A stretch of DNA of 64,000 nucleotides from an uncultured Candidatus Saccharibacteria bacterium. GTDB taxonomy: Bacteria; Patescibacteriota; Saccharimonadia; Saccharimonadales; Saccharimonadaceae. Positions within the stretch are counted from its first letter, which is position 1. Every line of letters starts with the position of its first letter. The stretch is from contig CAMJKD010000004.1 in NCBI GenBank assembly GCA_946406315.1, forward strand, positions 37,200 to 101,199, written 5' to 3'. Under the pieces are notes generated by a model. The model saw only the letters and a list, made by a program, of their open reading frames with translations, made no database searches and was not told where the DNA came from. Below, one piece after another: positions 1-9,721 of this stretch. A program made the position numbers and the translations under genes.

Positions 1-590
1 TTAAAATTGCTCCAGATTTTTTTATTAATTCCTGGACCTTCGGTGAGCATAAAGAAGGCTAAAACGAGGGTTAGGATAATAGTGGCAATAGCGCTACCGA
101 GTGCGGCAACGGAGTTAGTTAATGTCGAGCCAACGTTGTCTAATTTAACAAAGTTTTGAGAAAATTCTCTAATTTTTCCAATTGCTTCCTCGCGGAAATT
201 ATTGATACGCAAGGTTTCGCCGATATTATCAATAAAAGTGAGATTATTAGTGGCGCCATCAACGATGTTTGGAAGGTTTTTAGCAAATTTTGCGGTTTCG
301 GAAATGATAGTAGGCACAACTATGGCGATGAATGCGCAGATAAAGCCGACGACTACGAGGTACGCGAGTGCAATTGGGAGCTTATGAGTTTTATTTTTAT
401 TAGGAAATAGATTTGCGATACGGCTAATTAAAGGCTTAATGGCGAGCGCAAAGAAAAGGGCGTAGCCAATTATCAGTAGGCCTTTTCTTGCCGCAAATAA
501 AAGATAACCCGCCGCAAGGAAACCGATTATGACAAGCCAGAAGCGAATGAATGTTTTAGTGTCGATCTGAACTTTAGTTGTAGTGCTCAT
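1..590 (-). CDS. AI-2E family transporter (permease), 3' part outside window
   Basis: Not in the ORF track because it runs off the left edge. The minus strand reads from ATG at 588-590 (MSTTTKVQIDTKTFIRFWLV) through about 196 codons with no stop. Visible are an N-terminal pair of membrane segments, a loop with the motif LPNIVDGATNN, and another membrane segment (ALGSAIATIILTLVLAFFML) followed by TEGPG. This arrangement is typical of the AI-2E/YdbI/PerM exporter family, usually about 350 residues with eight membrane segments. Proteins of this family export small molecules or ions; the substrate here cannot be told. The IS481-like element sits just upstream of its start, so its own promoter may be disturbed. 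Confidence 0.85.
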   Translation of the reverse strand, partial: MSTTTKVQIDTKTFIRFWLVIIGFLAAGYLLFAARKGLLIIGYALFFALAIKPLISRIANLFPNKNKTHKLPIALAYLVVVGFICAFIAIVVPTIISETAKFAKNLPNIVDGATNNLTFIDNIGETLRINNFREEAIGKIREFSQNFVKLDNVGSTLTNSVAALGSAIATIILTLVLAFFMLTEGPGINKKIWSNF

Positions 591-619
591 GAAGTTATTA
601 TAGCATTCCAAAAAGCATT

Positions 620-1710
620 AGCGCTACTTAGAGAGTTCAGCGCCTTTGCAACATTTGCATAGGAGCCATTCTTAAAGTTGTATGTATTCTAGCATAGTTG
701 TAATAGATTAGGTATTCTTGAATGCTCTTAGTAACTTCAGGCAGCGTTCTTGCGGTATATGGACCAATAGATTCTTCTCGCATTGTTCGGTTAAATCGCT
801 CAATATGCGCATTATCATTAGGCTGACGCACTCTCGTGTGTCGGATTGGAATACGATGCTTTGCGAGAATATCTTTGAAGCGTTGTCCAAATTCTCGACC
901 GTTGTCGCACTGGACCATCTTAAAACTAAAGCCAAACTCTTTTTGAGCTGCAAGCACGGCATTCGCCGTGCTTGTTTGGCTGTATGAGTATCCTATGCGA
1001 GAATAGGCTAGCCTTGTATTCACATCAATAATATTCGTAATATATAGGTGCTTTCCGCCGAAGTGGTTCATTAGGAAAACCGTATCCACTTCAACTAGAT
1101 CGCCTGGAGACTCTGCTTTTGGTCTCCTCGGGTTATGCTTAGCCCAATACTTCTTACCATAAAGTCTAACTCTCTGTAATTTGTATCTTCGAACAATCCT
1201 TCGGACACTCGAAAAACTAACTTCAAGATTCTCATTCTGAAGCGTTAGCCAAACTACGTAGTTGCTTCGACCAAGCTCGAGCTTGGTCTCGACGATGTGT
1301 GCCACAAGGCGCTCGTCTAGAGCGTTCGGATGCACCTTAGGAGCAGAAGATAGGGTTGGCACTAGCCATTTGAGGCTAGACAAACGAAAAGTGGCGCCCT
1401 GAAGCCTACGCGGCCTTCCGTAGTTATTGAAGTCTGGATAGTTATTTAGCTCGCGCCACTTTTTTATCCAACGATAGATTGTACTCCTATTTCTTCCGTA
1501 GCGTCTCGCAACTTGCGAAACGCTACGATGCTCAAAGAAAATCTCTTTTAGCGCTTTTTCGCGTTGTTTTTCGATTGCTTTATCTATACAATATGCCATA
1601 GGTAGTTTCCTGTTTAGGTTTTTGAGGAACTTTAAGTATGAAACTACCTATTTTTGTTGGCAAGTACTGTCAACTATTTTGTTGCAAAGGTCCTGGACCC
1701 TAACGGCGCT
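620..1710 (-). mobile_element. IS481-like insertion sequence, complete
   Basis: The ends are imperfect inverted repeats of about 30 bp. Both read AGCGC at the outer edge and share an exact inner block CCTTTGCAACA, at 641-651 on the left and inverted at about 1679-1689 on the right. The element is flanked by ATT at 617-619 and ATT at 1711-1713, a likely 3-bp target duplication. It carries one transposase gene. A further inverted repeat (AGGTAGTTTC at 1600-1609, GAAACTACCT at 1640-1649) just upstream of the transposase start could be a regulatory hairpin. The right end lies against the -35 box of the next promoter. Confidence 0.8.
637..1599 (-). CDS. IS481-like DDE transposase
   Basis: A 320-residue transposase. 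Residues about 20-50 form a helix-turn-helix (SVSQVARRYGRNRSTIYRWI), followed by a second DNA-binding region and an rve/RNase H-like integrase core. The catalytic triad is visible as D in VEVDTVF, D in QCDNGREF and E in AHIERFNRT. Length and domain order fit the IS481/IS3-like group; I cannot decide between close subfamilies by eye. The frame is intact and the inverted repeats are present, so the element could be active. It acts on its own terminal repeats by cut-and-paste or copy-out transposition. Confidence 0.88.
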   Translation of the reverse strand: MAYCIDKAIEKQREKALKEIFFEHRSVSQVARRYGRNRSTIYRWIKKWRELNNYPDFNNYGRPRRLQGATFRLSSLKWLVPTLSSAPKVHPNALDERLVAHIVETKLELGRSNYVVWLTLQNENLEVSFSSVRRIVRRYKLQRVRLYGKKYWAKHNPRRPKAESPGDLVEVDTVFLMNHFGGKHLYITNIIDVNTRLAYSRIGYSYSQTSTANAVLAAQKEFGFSFKMVQCDNGREFGQRFKDILAKHRIPIRHTRVRQPNDNAHIERFNRTMREESIGPYTARTLPEVTKSIQEYLIYYNYARIHTTLRMAPMQMLQRR

Positions 1711-1711
1711 A

Positions 1712-1740
1712 TTGACAAAATAAGCGTTTCGTGCTATAAT
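1712..1740 (+). promoter_or_regulatory. Consensus sigma-70 promoter of the small gene at 1811
   Basis: TTGACA at 1712-1717, a 17-base spacer and TATAAT at 1735-1740: a perfect match to the bacterial housekeeping consensus. The -35 box begins two bases inside the insertion-sequence junction, so the element landed immediately upstream without damaging the promoter. Confidence 0.85.
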
Positions 1741-1810
1741 GGGATTGTAAGCTTGTTATAGATGAGCTTAAGTGATGAGTAGTTTTTGGATTGGAAGGGG
1801 GTGCACTACC

Positions 1811-2005
1811 GTGGCATTCAGCAGAACTACCGAGACGGGTGCAGTTTGCACCTATATCATCGATGAGGATGGTTGCGCGTCATACAGCGACACGGAGGGT
1901 CACCAATTTGAGGGGGCTGTTAATGTCGATGTCCTTTGCGCAATTTGTGAGTTAGGAGCAATGACATACGAAACGTATTTGGAAATCATTGCTCTTGTAG
2001 CGTAA
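1811..2005 (+). CDS. Small orphan protein, 64 aa
   Basis: The ORF track starts at 1772, but a strong Shine-Dalgarno sequence (GGAAGGGGG) lies nine bases before GTG 1811, giving MAFSRTTETGAVCTYI. I therefore prefer 1811. The protein is acidic with three cysteines and a short repeat of aromatic and acidic residues. It has no signal peptide or membrane segment and I recognise no family. It has a perfect promoter upstream and a strong terminator downstream, so it is an isolated single-gene unit. That pattern is shared with six other unknown genes in this window (see findings). Confidence 0.65.
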   Translation: MAFSRTTETGAVCTYIIDEDGCASYSDTEGHQFEGAVNVDVLCAICELGAMTYETYLEIIALVA

Positions 2006-2016
2006 GAAACTATTTC

Positions 2017-2057
2017 GGCCGGTATCTTTTCGTTAAGATTAGTACCGGTCTTTTTCT
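2017..2057 (+). terminator. Rho-independent terminator after the 1811 gene
   Basis: Stem CCGGTA (2019-2024) with TACCGG (2043-2048) followed by TCTTTTTCTT. It ends the small gene and separates it from the convergent tgt. Confidence 0.75.
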
Positions 2058-2060
2058 TGT

Positions 2061-4204
<2,144 letters not shown>

Positions 4205-4278
4205 ATTTTATTATTATATAATTTTTCTTGCGTTTTAGCAAAAATGCAATGCTCGTGTTTTTTTGTTTGTGGTTTTGT

Positions 4279-4950
4279 ATGCAAAATAGAAAGATGTGGG
4301 TTTATATTGATGAATCGGGTAATTTAGGGAGTAAAGGAAAATTTTTTTTGCTTGCGGCTGTGATATGTAGCAATGACAAAGTGAAGAAAAAAATTAGAAA
4401 TATGATACGCTCGGCTAAAGTACGATTTGCTGATGAAGAAAAAGCGTTAGATGAAATACACGCCGTAAATTTAGAGTACGCTCAGCGGCAGGATTTGATT
4501 AATAAGATTATTGCGATGGGAAATATATTTTTTGAGGTACTTGTTATTAGGAAAAGCGAGATTACTTTTTCTTTAACGAGAAAAACACGAAACGTAGCAT
4601 ATAATTATTTTGCCGGTTTGTTAGTGGAGCGAATAATTGCGAAATGAAGTGATGATATCTTTGTGACTTTTGATAAGCGCACGACGAGAATTGCGTCAAA
4701 AAATTCTTTACTTGAATATTTGATGATAAAAATTCAAATGGAAAAATATGGTTTTCGAAGAGCAATGATTATTCAGGCGGATTCAAAGGAGGTGTATGGT
4801 TTGCAAGTGGCGGATTTGATTGCGAATACTATTTATCAAAGATTAGGCGGGAGGAATATGGAATTAGTGAGAAGGTTGGCGGAAAAAAGAATGTTAAATA
4901 TCAACGTGTTTCCGAGGAACTGTTTTGATGAATATGCCGAATTGTGGTAG
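4279..4950 (+). pseudogene. DUF3800 family protein, broken by an in-frame TGA
   Basis: Two ORFs in the same frame, 4228-4647 and 4663-4950, are separated by one TGA at 4645-4647. Joined, they give one DUF3800-type protein. The N-terminal MWVYIDESGNLG, with FLLAAVI following, is the family signature, and the C-terminal half has IQADSKEVYGLQVADLIANTI, the family's Asp-containing helix. DUF3800 proteins have an RNase H-like fold and are often found with mobile or defence genes; the function is poorly known. The start is probably ATG 4279 or 4294, since the frame before that is unlike the family. All other genes here use TGA as a stop, so recoding is unlikely. A sequencing error or recent inactivation fits best. 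Confidence 0.75.
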
Positions 4951-4956
4951 GATTGA

Positions 4957-5057
4957 TTTGGGACGTAAGTCTTATGGAGACCGCATTACGCGTAAACGTC
5001 GTTGTCCGGCGTAGAACCATGTAGCAGTCCGACAGTGCTCTACGGGGCACTTTTTTG
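4957..5057 (+). other. Structured intergenic segment ending in a terminator
   Basis: The roughly 100 bases after the DUF3800 remnant have strong pairing potential. CGTAGA at about 5010-5015 can pair with TCTACG at 5039-5044, which competes with the terminator hairpin just downstream. This could be a small RNA or an attenuator. It lacks the signature SRP, 6S, RNase P or tmRNA sequences I know, so it is left unnamed. Confidence 0.3.
5034..5056 (+). terminator. Rho-independent terminator
   Basis: Stem AGTGCTC/GGGCACT with a TACG tetraloop (UNCG class), followed by six T. It closes the DUF3800 region before the two-component operon. Confidence 0.8.
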
Positions 5058-5101
5058 GTGGTTGATGTTTCGTTTAAAAAAGATAGATGAAGGCATGGGC
5101 T

Positions 5102-5127
5102 TTTTCAGTTTTTTAAGCTTTTTTCAG
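5102..5127 (+). promoter_or_regulatory. Tandem TTTT(A/C)AG heptads upstream of the response regulator
   Basis: TTTTCAG, TTTTAAG and TTTTCAG begin at 5102, 5111 and 5121, about one helical turn apart, roughly 50 bases before the response-regulator ATG. OmpR-type regulators bind such tandem repeats. A similar pair occurs before the transporter genes. The assignment as operator is inference. Confidence 0.35.
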
Positions 5128-5173
5128 CTTCGCCTCTTAAAATTGATATCATAAGAACATAGGAGAAATATAA

Positions 5174-5833
5174 ATGAGAGTTTTATATGTAGAAGACGAA
5201 AAGTTTCTCGCTGAAGCAGTAAAACATAACTTAGAAAAGGAAAAAATTGATTGCGATTTGGCACTCGACGGTGAAGATGGGCTTAATAAAGCCATTGATG
5301 AAATATATGACGTCGTGATTCTTGATGTGATGTTGCCGAAGATATCTGGTATTGATATTTTGCGTCGGATGCGGGAGCGCAAAATCTCGACGCCGGTAAT
5401 TATGCTGTCGGCTTTATCGGAAGTGGAAGACAAAGTGAATGGTTTAGATGCGGGAGCGGATGATTATTTAGCAAAGCCATTCAAGACGGCAGAATTGGTT
5501 GCGCGAATTAAAGCTTTAATGCGTCGCCCGGCGGTAATTAAAAGTGAAAAAGTGCGCTACTTGAATTTAATTTATGACGTGAATGAAAAAAGTTTGAATG
5601 GTGTGTCTTTGACAGGAAAAGAAGCAGGGATTATTCACGAGTTGATGAAAACGCCAGGCAAGATTGTGAAGAAGGATTTTTTGTTAAATAAAGTATGGGG
5701 TGGTGAAGCATTTGGTGAAGATAATTACATAGAAGTATATGTTTCACGTTTGCGCAGAGTGCTAAAGAAGCTTGGTAGTAAGGCGGAGATTAATTCCGTC
5801 CGTGGATTAGGTTATAAGATTGTAGAAGCTTGA
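5174..5833 (+). CDS. OmpR/PhoB-type response regulator
   Basis: 219 residues. The receiver domain (about 1-115) has the acidic pair VEDE at the start, the phosphorylated Asp in VVILDVMLP and the conserved Lys in YLAKPFK. The C-terminal winged-helix domain (about 125-219) contains the recognition helix region in NYIEVYVSRLRRVL. A good Shine-Dalgarno AGGAG precedes the ATG. The histidine kinase follows after one base, and a MacB-like transporter comes next, so the system probably senses a compound the transporter handles, for example an antimicrobial or envelope stress. That role is inferred from context only. Confidence 0.93.
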   Translation: MRVLYVEDEKFLAEAVKHNLEKEKIDCDLALDGEDGLNKAIDEIYDVVILDVMLPKISGIDILRRMRERKISTPVIMLSALSEVEDKVNGLDAGADDYLAKPFKTAELVARIKALMRRPAVIKSEKVRYLNLIYDVNEKSLNGVSLTGKEAGIIHELMKTPGKIVKKDFLLNKVWGGEAFGEDNYIEVYVSRLRRVLKKLGSKAEINSVRGLGYKIVEA

Positions 5834-5834
5834 T

Positions 5835-6761
5835 ATGTTTAGAAGATTACGGAATAAATTTATTTTAACCAATATGATTATCACGTCGATAATCTTAGCG
5901 ATAGCATTTGGTTCGATCTTTGCTGTGACGGTGGTGTCAAATAATAATCGGCCGCCAGAGATGCCGAATCGTATGGGAATTTCGAATGAATGGCGCGATG
6001 CGATGAGGGAAGAGATTGAAAAAGACCGGGCGCGAAGAGTAGAAAGGCTAGGCGTTACGTTGATAATGGTGGCAATAATTACGGAATTACTTGTATTTGC
6101 GGCGAGCTATTATTATGCGGAGAAATCAATTAAGCCAGTGAAGGATGCCTACGAAAAACAGCGTGAGTTTATTGCAAATGCATCACATGAGCTGAAGACG
6201 CCAATTGCGGCGGCGCGAGCGAATTTTGAGGCACTCGACACCTCGGAGCAGCCGTGGACGGATAATGTAGATTCGGAACTTGATCGAGTGGCAAAATTAG
6301 TAAATGATTTGTTAATTTTGGCGCGGACGGATGGTAGAACGGTGGTATTGGAGAAAAAAGATGTTGATTTGTCGATAGTTGTACGAAAGCATATGCAATT
6401 AATAGAAGCAAGATTGGGCGAGAAAGAGTTGAAAGTCGATGCACCTAAATCAACTAGCGTACGGATAGTGCGGGCGGATTTTGAGCAGATACTGGATATT
6501 TTATTAGATAATGCAATTAAATATTCAAAATCAAAGATAGAAGTTGAATTAACGGATAAAATGTTGCGCGTGACGAATGATGGTAAAACGATTTCGGCTG
6601 ATAAATTGAATAAAGTTTTCGATCGGTTTTATCAGGCCGACAAAACGGCGGAAGGCTCGGGTTTAGGGTTGGCAATTGCGAAAGCGGTAGCGGATCAAAA
6701 TAGTTGGAAAATACGTGCAGAATCCGACGAAAAGAAGACGAGTTTTATTTTAGAATTTTAA
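5835..6761 (+). CDS. Sensor histidine kinase
   Basis: 308 residues with two membrane segments (about 10-32 and 74-92) that frame a very short external loop of roughly 40 residues. No HAMP domain is obvious. The H-box is NASHELKTPIAAA, the N-box DNAIKYSKSK, and the G-box EGSGLGLAIAKAV. It is a member of the short-loop intramembrane-sensing type, which often detect a signal through a partner transporter. It partners the regulator one base upstream and would phosphorylate it at the receiver Asp. Confidence 0.92.
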   Translation: MFRRLRNKFILTNMIITSIILAIAFGSIFAVTVVSNNNRPPEMPNRMGISNEWRDAMREEIEKDRARRVERLGVTLIMVAIITELLVFAASYYYAEKSIKPVKDAYEKQREFIANASHELKTPIAAARANFEALDTSEQPWTDNVDSELDRVAKLVNDLLILARTDGRTVVLEKKDVDLSIVVRKHMQLIEARLGEKELKVDAPKSTSVRIVRADFEQILDILLDNAIKYSKSKIEVELTDKMLRVTNDGKTISADKLNKVFDRFYQADKTAEGSGLGLAIAKAVADQNSWKIRAESDEKKTSFILEF

Positions 6762-6774
6762 GTTTTCTTTTAAG
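6747..6774 (+). promoter_or_regulatory. TTTTAAG direct repeats before the transporter genes
   Basis: TTTTAAG at 6756-6762 and again at 6768-6774, preceded by the partial copy ATTTTAG at 6747-6753. The same heptad lies upstream of the response regulator, suggesting a common operator for autoregulation and control of the transporter. Partly inside the kinase 3' end. Confidence 0.35.
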
Positions 6775-6822
6775 CTTCGGCGAGATAATGAGGATAACTA
6801 GATAAAGATAGAAAGGATTAGA

Positions 6823-8353
6823 ATGTTTAGGAGTATGCTGAAGAGGAGTTTTCTGTCAATCAAGCGGAAACTAGGGCGAACAATCATTTTGACATTGATT
6901 TTTTTCATGATGGCAAATTTGGTACTCGCTGCGATTACGATTAAAACTGCCGTGGCAGCACAGATGGATTATGCGAAATCTACTTTGGGCGGCACGGTAA
7001 CGATTCAGGCCGATATGGATGCGATTCGTGAATCGCAGAAAGAGGAGATGGAGAAGGGCGGCGATCGCAAAGAGATGTTTAAGAATATGGTGCGCCCAGC
7101 CGTAACGGTCGAAACAGCAAATAAGATAGCGGAATATTTCGGATTACGTGAAGGACTATTCTTATGAACTGTCGAGCTCGGCAAACTCGGCTGATTTGGA
7201 TGTGGTAGAATCGAAGAATGAAGGTGCGCCTGGTGGCGGTTTTGGCGATGGGATGTCAGGAATGCCTGGAGGCCGATCGGGCAATTCTTCGGATGACGAC
7301 TCAAAGCTTGAAGGCGACATTACGATTTCTGGCATTAATGCCTACGCATATATTTCTGGAGTACAAAACGAAACTTTCACGATTAAAGATGGCGAATACT
7401 TTGATGAAGACTCGAACGATAAGGCGATGATTTCTTATGAATTTGCAGAGCTGAACTATTTGAAAGTTGGTAGCAAGTTCAAAATTAAAAATATTTATAC
7501 CGAAAAAGAGATTGAGCTAGAAGTGATTGGCATCTATGATACTTCCGAGGAACGTTCCAATGCGAATGCGATTTATATGAACATTGAAACGGCAGCAAAG
7601 TTTCTGGGAAGTGATGATTATAAGGACGGAAAATATAATGTGAGCAATGTAAATTACTACATGAACAATTCCGATAAAGCCGAAGAATTTGTCGAGAAGG
7701 TTAATGCTGATTTTAAAGAATTATCTGAGAATAAAATGAAGATGGCGATCGACACGAGCGAATATGATGCAATGTCGGGTTCAATTGAGAGTGTAGGCAG
7801 TTTCGCGACGACGATTTTGGTGATTGTAATTGTGGCGGCGATTATTATTGTAACTTTGATTGTAACGATTAACGTAAAAGATCGTCGCTATGAAATGGGT
7901 GTGTTGCTTTCGCTTGGTGCACATAAGAGGAATATTATCGGACAGATTGCGACAGAATTGTTAATAGTAGGTACTTTAGGTTTTGTTTTAGCTTCAATTT
8001 CGGGAACGTTTTTAGCAAAAGCGATGGGGCAGGGTATTTTAGAGTCGCAGATAACAGCAAGCACGCAACAGTCTGAACGTAATTTCGGTCGTCCGGGTGC
8101 GCAGGTGGGCGGTTCGAGTAAGAGTGGCGGTATGCCATCGATGCCGTCGATGTCAGATACGGGCGGTCAAAATATGAAACAGAGGATAACGGCAAGCCGT
8201 AATCAAGATATAAAGTTAGATATTAATGCGACGCCGATTGACTTTCTGCTGCTATTTGTGACGGGATATTTAGTAATAATTTTAGCCTTAATATTGCCAT
8301 CAGTTAACGTGTTGCGTTATCAGCCAAAAGAAATCTTAGCGGGGAAGGAGTAA
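6823..8353 (+). pseudogene. MacB/FtsX-type ABC transporter permease, frameshifted
   Basis: Two ORFs (6823-7167 and 7148-8353) together make one permease. The first carries the N-terminal membrane segment (TIILTLIFFMMANLVLAAIT) and the start of the external MacB_PCD domain. The second carries the rest of that domain and three FtsX-type membrane segments, ending QPKEILAGKE, typical of this family. Reading TATTTCGG near 7136-7143 with one T fewer restores a continuous protein (AEYSDYVKDYSYEL). The external regions contain unusual Gly/Met/Pro-rich stretches (GGGFGDGMSGMPGG). Either an authentic frameshift or a one-base sequencing error. See the ATPase next to it, which also has a damaging change. 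Confidence 0.8.
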
Positions 8354-8356
8354 AAA

Positions 8357-9004
8357 ATGAGTACTTTAAAAGTTGAAGATGTTTCTTATAGCTACGTAAA
8401 TGCATCAGGTGAGCAGCAGGTTTTGAAGAATGTGAGTGCGGAGTTTAAAGAGGGGAAGATGTATGCGATTGTGGGTGAAAGTGGCTCGAGGAAAACGACT
8501 TTCTTATCGCTGATATCGGCTTTAGATAAAATGCAAGAAGGCGATATTAAATATAACAGGAAGAGTTTGCGCAAAATTGGCGGATCAGAGTTCCGCTTGA
8601 AATATGTAAACATTGTCTTTCAATCGTACAATTTGATTAAATATATGACTGCGAAAGAGAATGTTGAGGTTGCGATTGATTTTGATAATCGGAAGGTGGA
8701 TGCTAATACGTATTTGAAACAGGTTGGTTTATCGGAGGAAGAAGGCGGTCGTTTGATTGGAAAACTATCGGGCGGTCAGCAACAACGTGTGGCAATTGCA
8801 CGCGCAATTGCGTCGAACTCGCCAATTATTGTAGCGGATGAGCCAACGGGTAATTTGGATGAAGACACGGAAGAAAAAATAATTGAACTATTTAAAGATT
8901 TGGCGCATAAAGATAAGAAAATTGTGATTATTGTAACGCACAGTAAGAAGGTGGCGGAGCACGCAGACAAGATATTGCGACTTAGGAGAGGGGAACTTAG
9001 CTAG
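8357..9004 (+). CDS. MacB-type ABC transporter ATPase with altered Walker A
   Basis: 215 residues. The ABC signature LSGGQQQRVAIARAIA, Walker B IIVADEPTGNLDE and the H-loop VTHS are intact. The Walker A reads GESGSRKTT where the family has GxSGSGKST: the Gly before the catalytic Lys is Arg (codon AGG). This position is nearly invariant, and Arg should block nucleotide binding. With the frameshifted permease four bases upstream, the transporter looks inactive or decaying, or the assembly has errors here. LolD/MacB-type ATPases power extrusion of peptides, lipoproteins or drugs. Confidence 0.88.
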   Translation: MSTLKVEDVSYSYVNASGEQQVLKNVSAEFKEGKMYAIVGESGSRKTTFLSLISALDKMQEGDIKYNRKSLRKIGGSEFRLKYVNIVFQSYNLIKYMTAKENVEVAIDFDNRKVDANTYLKQVGLSEEEGGRLIGKLSGGQQQRVAIARAIASNSPIIVADEPTGNLDEDTEEKIIELFKDLAHKDKKIVIIVTHSKKVAEHADKILRLRRGELS

Positions 9005-9022
9005 TAGATTATTTGCGTAATG

Positions 9023-9052
9023 AAAAAGCCGTCGGTTGTTGAGACCGGCGGC
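9023..9052 (-). terminator. Rho-independent terminator of the 9059-9514 gene
   Basis: On the minus strand, GCCGCCGG pairs with CCGACGGC (plus positions 9045-9052 and 9028-9035) and is followed by five T. It sits just past the stop at 9059. Confidence 0.8.
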
Positions 9053-9058
9053 TGGCTA

Positions 9059-9514
9059 TTAGTATGTTGTAGGAGTGGTATTGTAATTACTGAGTTCGTA
9101 CACGTGTCCTCTGCCTGTTATGGGATTATATACGAGGCGAATCGTATATTTAGAACCGCGAAGAAGCTTGTACGATGTTTCGGGCGAGACAAGCGTACGG
9201 TTGTGGTTGATATAAAAGTCGAGTCGAACGAAATAATTATCTCCCCGCTTGTGGATACTGCTTATTATTCTGCGAATAGTGAACGGAATGAACCGGGCTT
9301 GCAGTTTCCACTTCAGATTTGCCTTTTCCAGTATTAAACTGCAGTAATCGTAAGTCGGCTCATCTATAACCTCTGGACGTTCGCCCTTTGCGGTTGCTGA
9401 GGCAAAATAGTCTTCTTCGACTTTTTTGGCTCTCTCTATAGCTGCGATGGCCTGATCGAGCTCCTCCTTGGTTGGACCCGTTATGATGGGAACGGTGAAA
9501 TTATTAACAATCAT
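9059..9514 (-). CDS. Orphan protein, 151 aa
   Basis: I do not recognise the family. The start ATG has a strong Shine-Dalgarno (GGAGGGG) about eight bases upstream, and a -35/-10 promoter and terminator frame the gene. Residues about 14-45 are predicted to be an acidic helix (TKEELDQAIAAIERAKKVEEDYFA). The rest is rich in Arg, Tyr and beta-type residues. It has no signal peptide or membrane segment. The opposite-strand ORF 9020-9337 overlaps but lacks a ribosome site. The single-gene architecture is that of the moron-like set discussed in the findings. Confidence 0.7.
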   Translation of the reverse strand: MIVNNFTVPIITGPTKEELDQAIAAIERAKKVEEDYFASATAKGERPEVIDEPTYDYCSLILEKANLKWKLQARFIPFTIRRIISSIHKRGDNYFVRLDFYINHNRTLVSPETSYKLLRGSKYTIRLVYNPITGRGHVYELSNYNTTPTTY

Positions 9515-9562
9515 GCTTTAATTCCCCTCCTTGTTGAAAATGTGCGACGAGTTGCTATTACT

Positions 9563-9590
9563 ATTCTAACATTTTTTAATAAATTGTCAA
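9563..9590 (-). promoter_or_regulatory. Promoter of the 9059-9514 gene
   Basis: On the minus strand TTGACA (9585-9590), a 16-base spacer and TAGAAT (9563-9568), about 50 bases before the ATG. Confidence 0.65.
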
Positions 9591-9663
9591 TACTGATGAG
9601 GGGTGTATTAGGTGGAGCGTTGTAAAATTAACATAAACGCCAGATATGGTGTATTTTTATGTA

Positions 9664-9692
9664 TTGACTACGCTATATGTAGTGTTTACAAT
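9664..9692 (+). promoter_or_regulatory. Promoter with NrdR-box-like palindrome in its spacer
   Basis: TTGACT (9664-9669), 17-base spacer, TACAAT (9687-9692). The spacer holds TACGCTATATGTAGTGTT (9669-9686), which matches 15 of 18 positions of the perfect palindrome at 39315-39332 and closely follows the known NrdR box (ACACTATATATTGTGT-like). A repressor bound here would block the promoter. NrdR represses ribonucleotide reductase genes, which suits the NrdD-like product of the downstream gene. Confidence 0.6.
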
Positions 9693-9721
9693 ATTTTTTG
9701 TAAATATAAAAACGAGGGATT

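Noticed and set aside
4228-4950. UGA recoded as Gly
   Set aside because: Only this gene would need it. Many genes end in TGA, and two dozen long genes contain no internal TGA.
9020-9337. Plus-strand ORF of 105 aa
   Set aside because: No ribosome site, and it overlaps the minus-strand gene with full expression signals.
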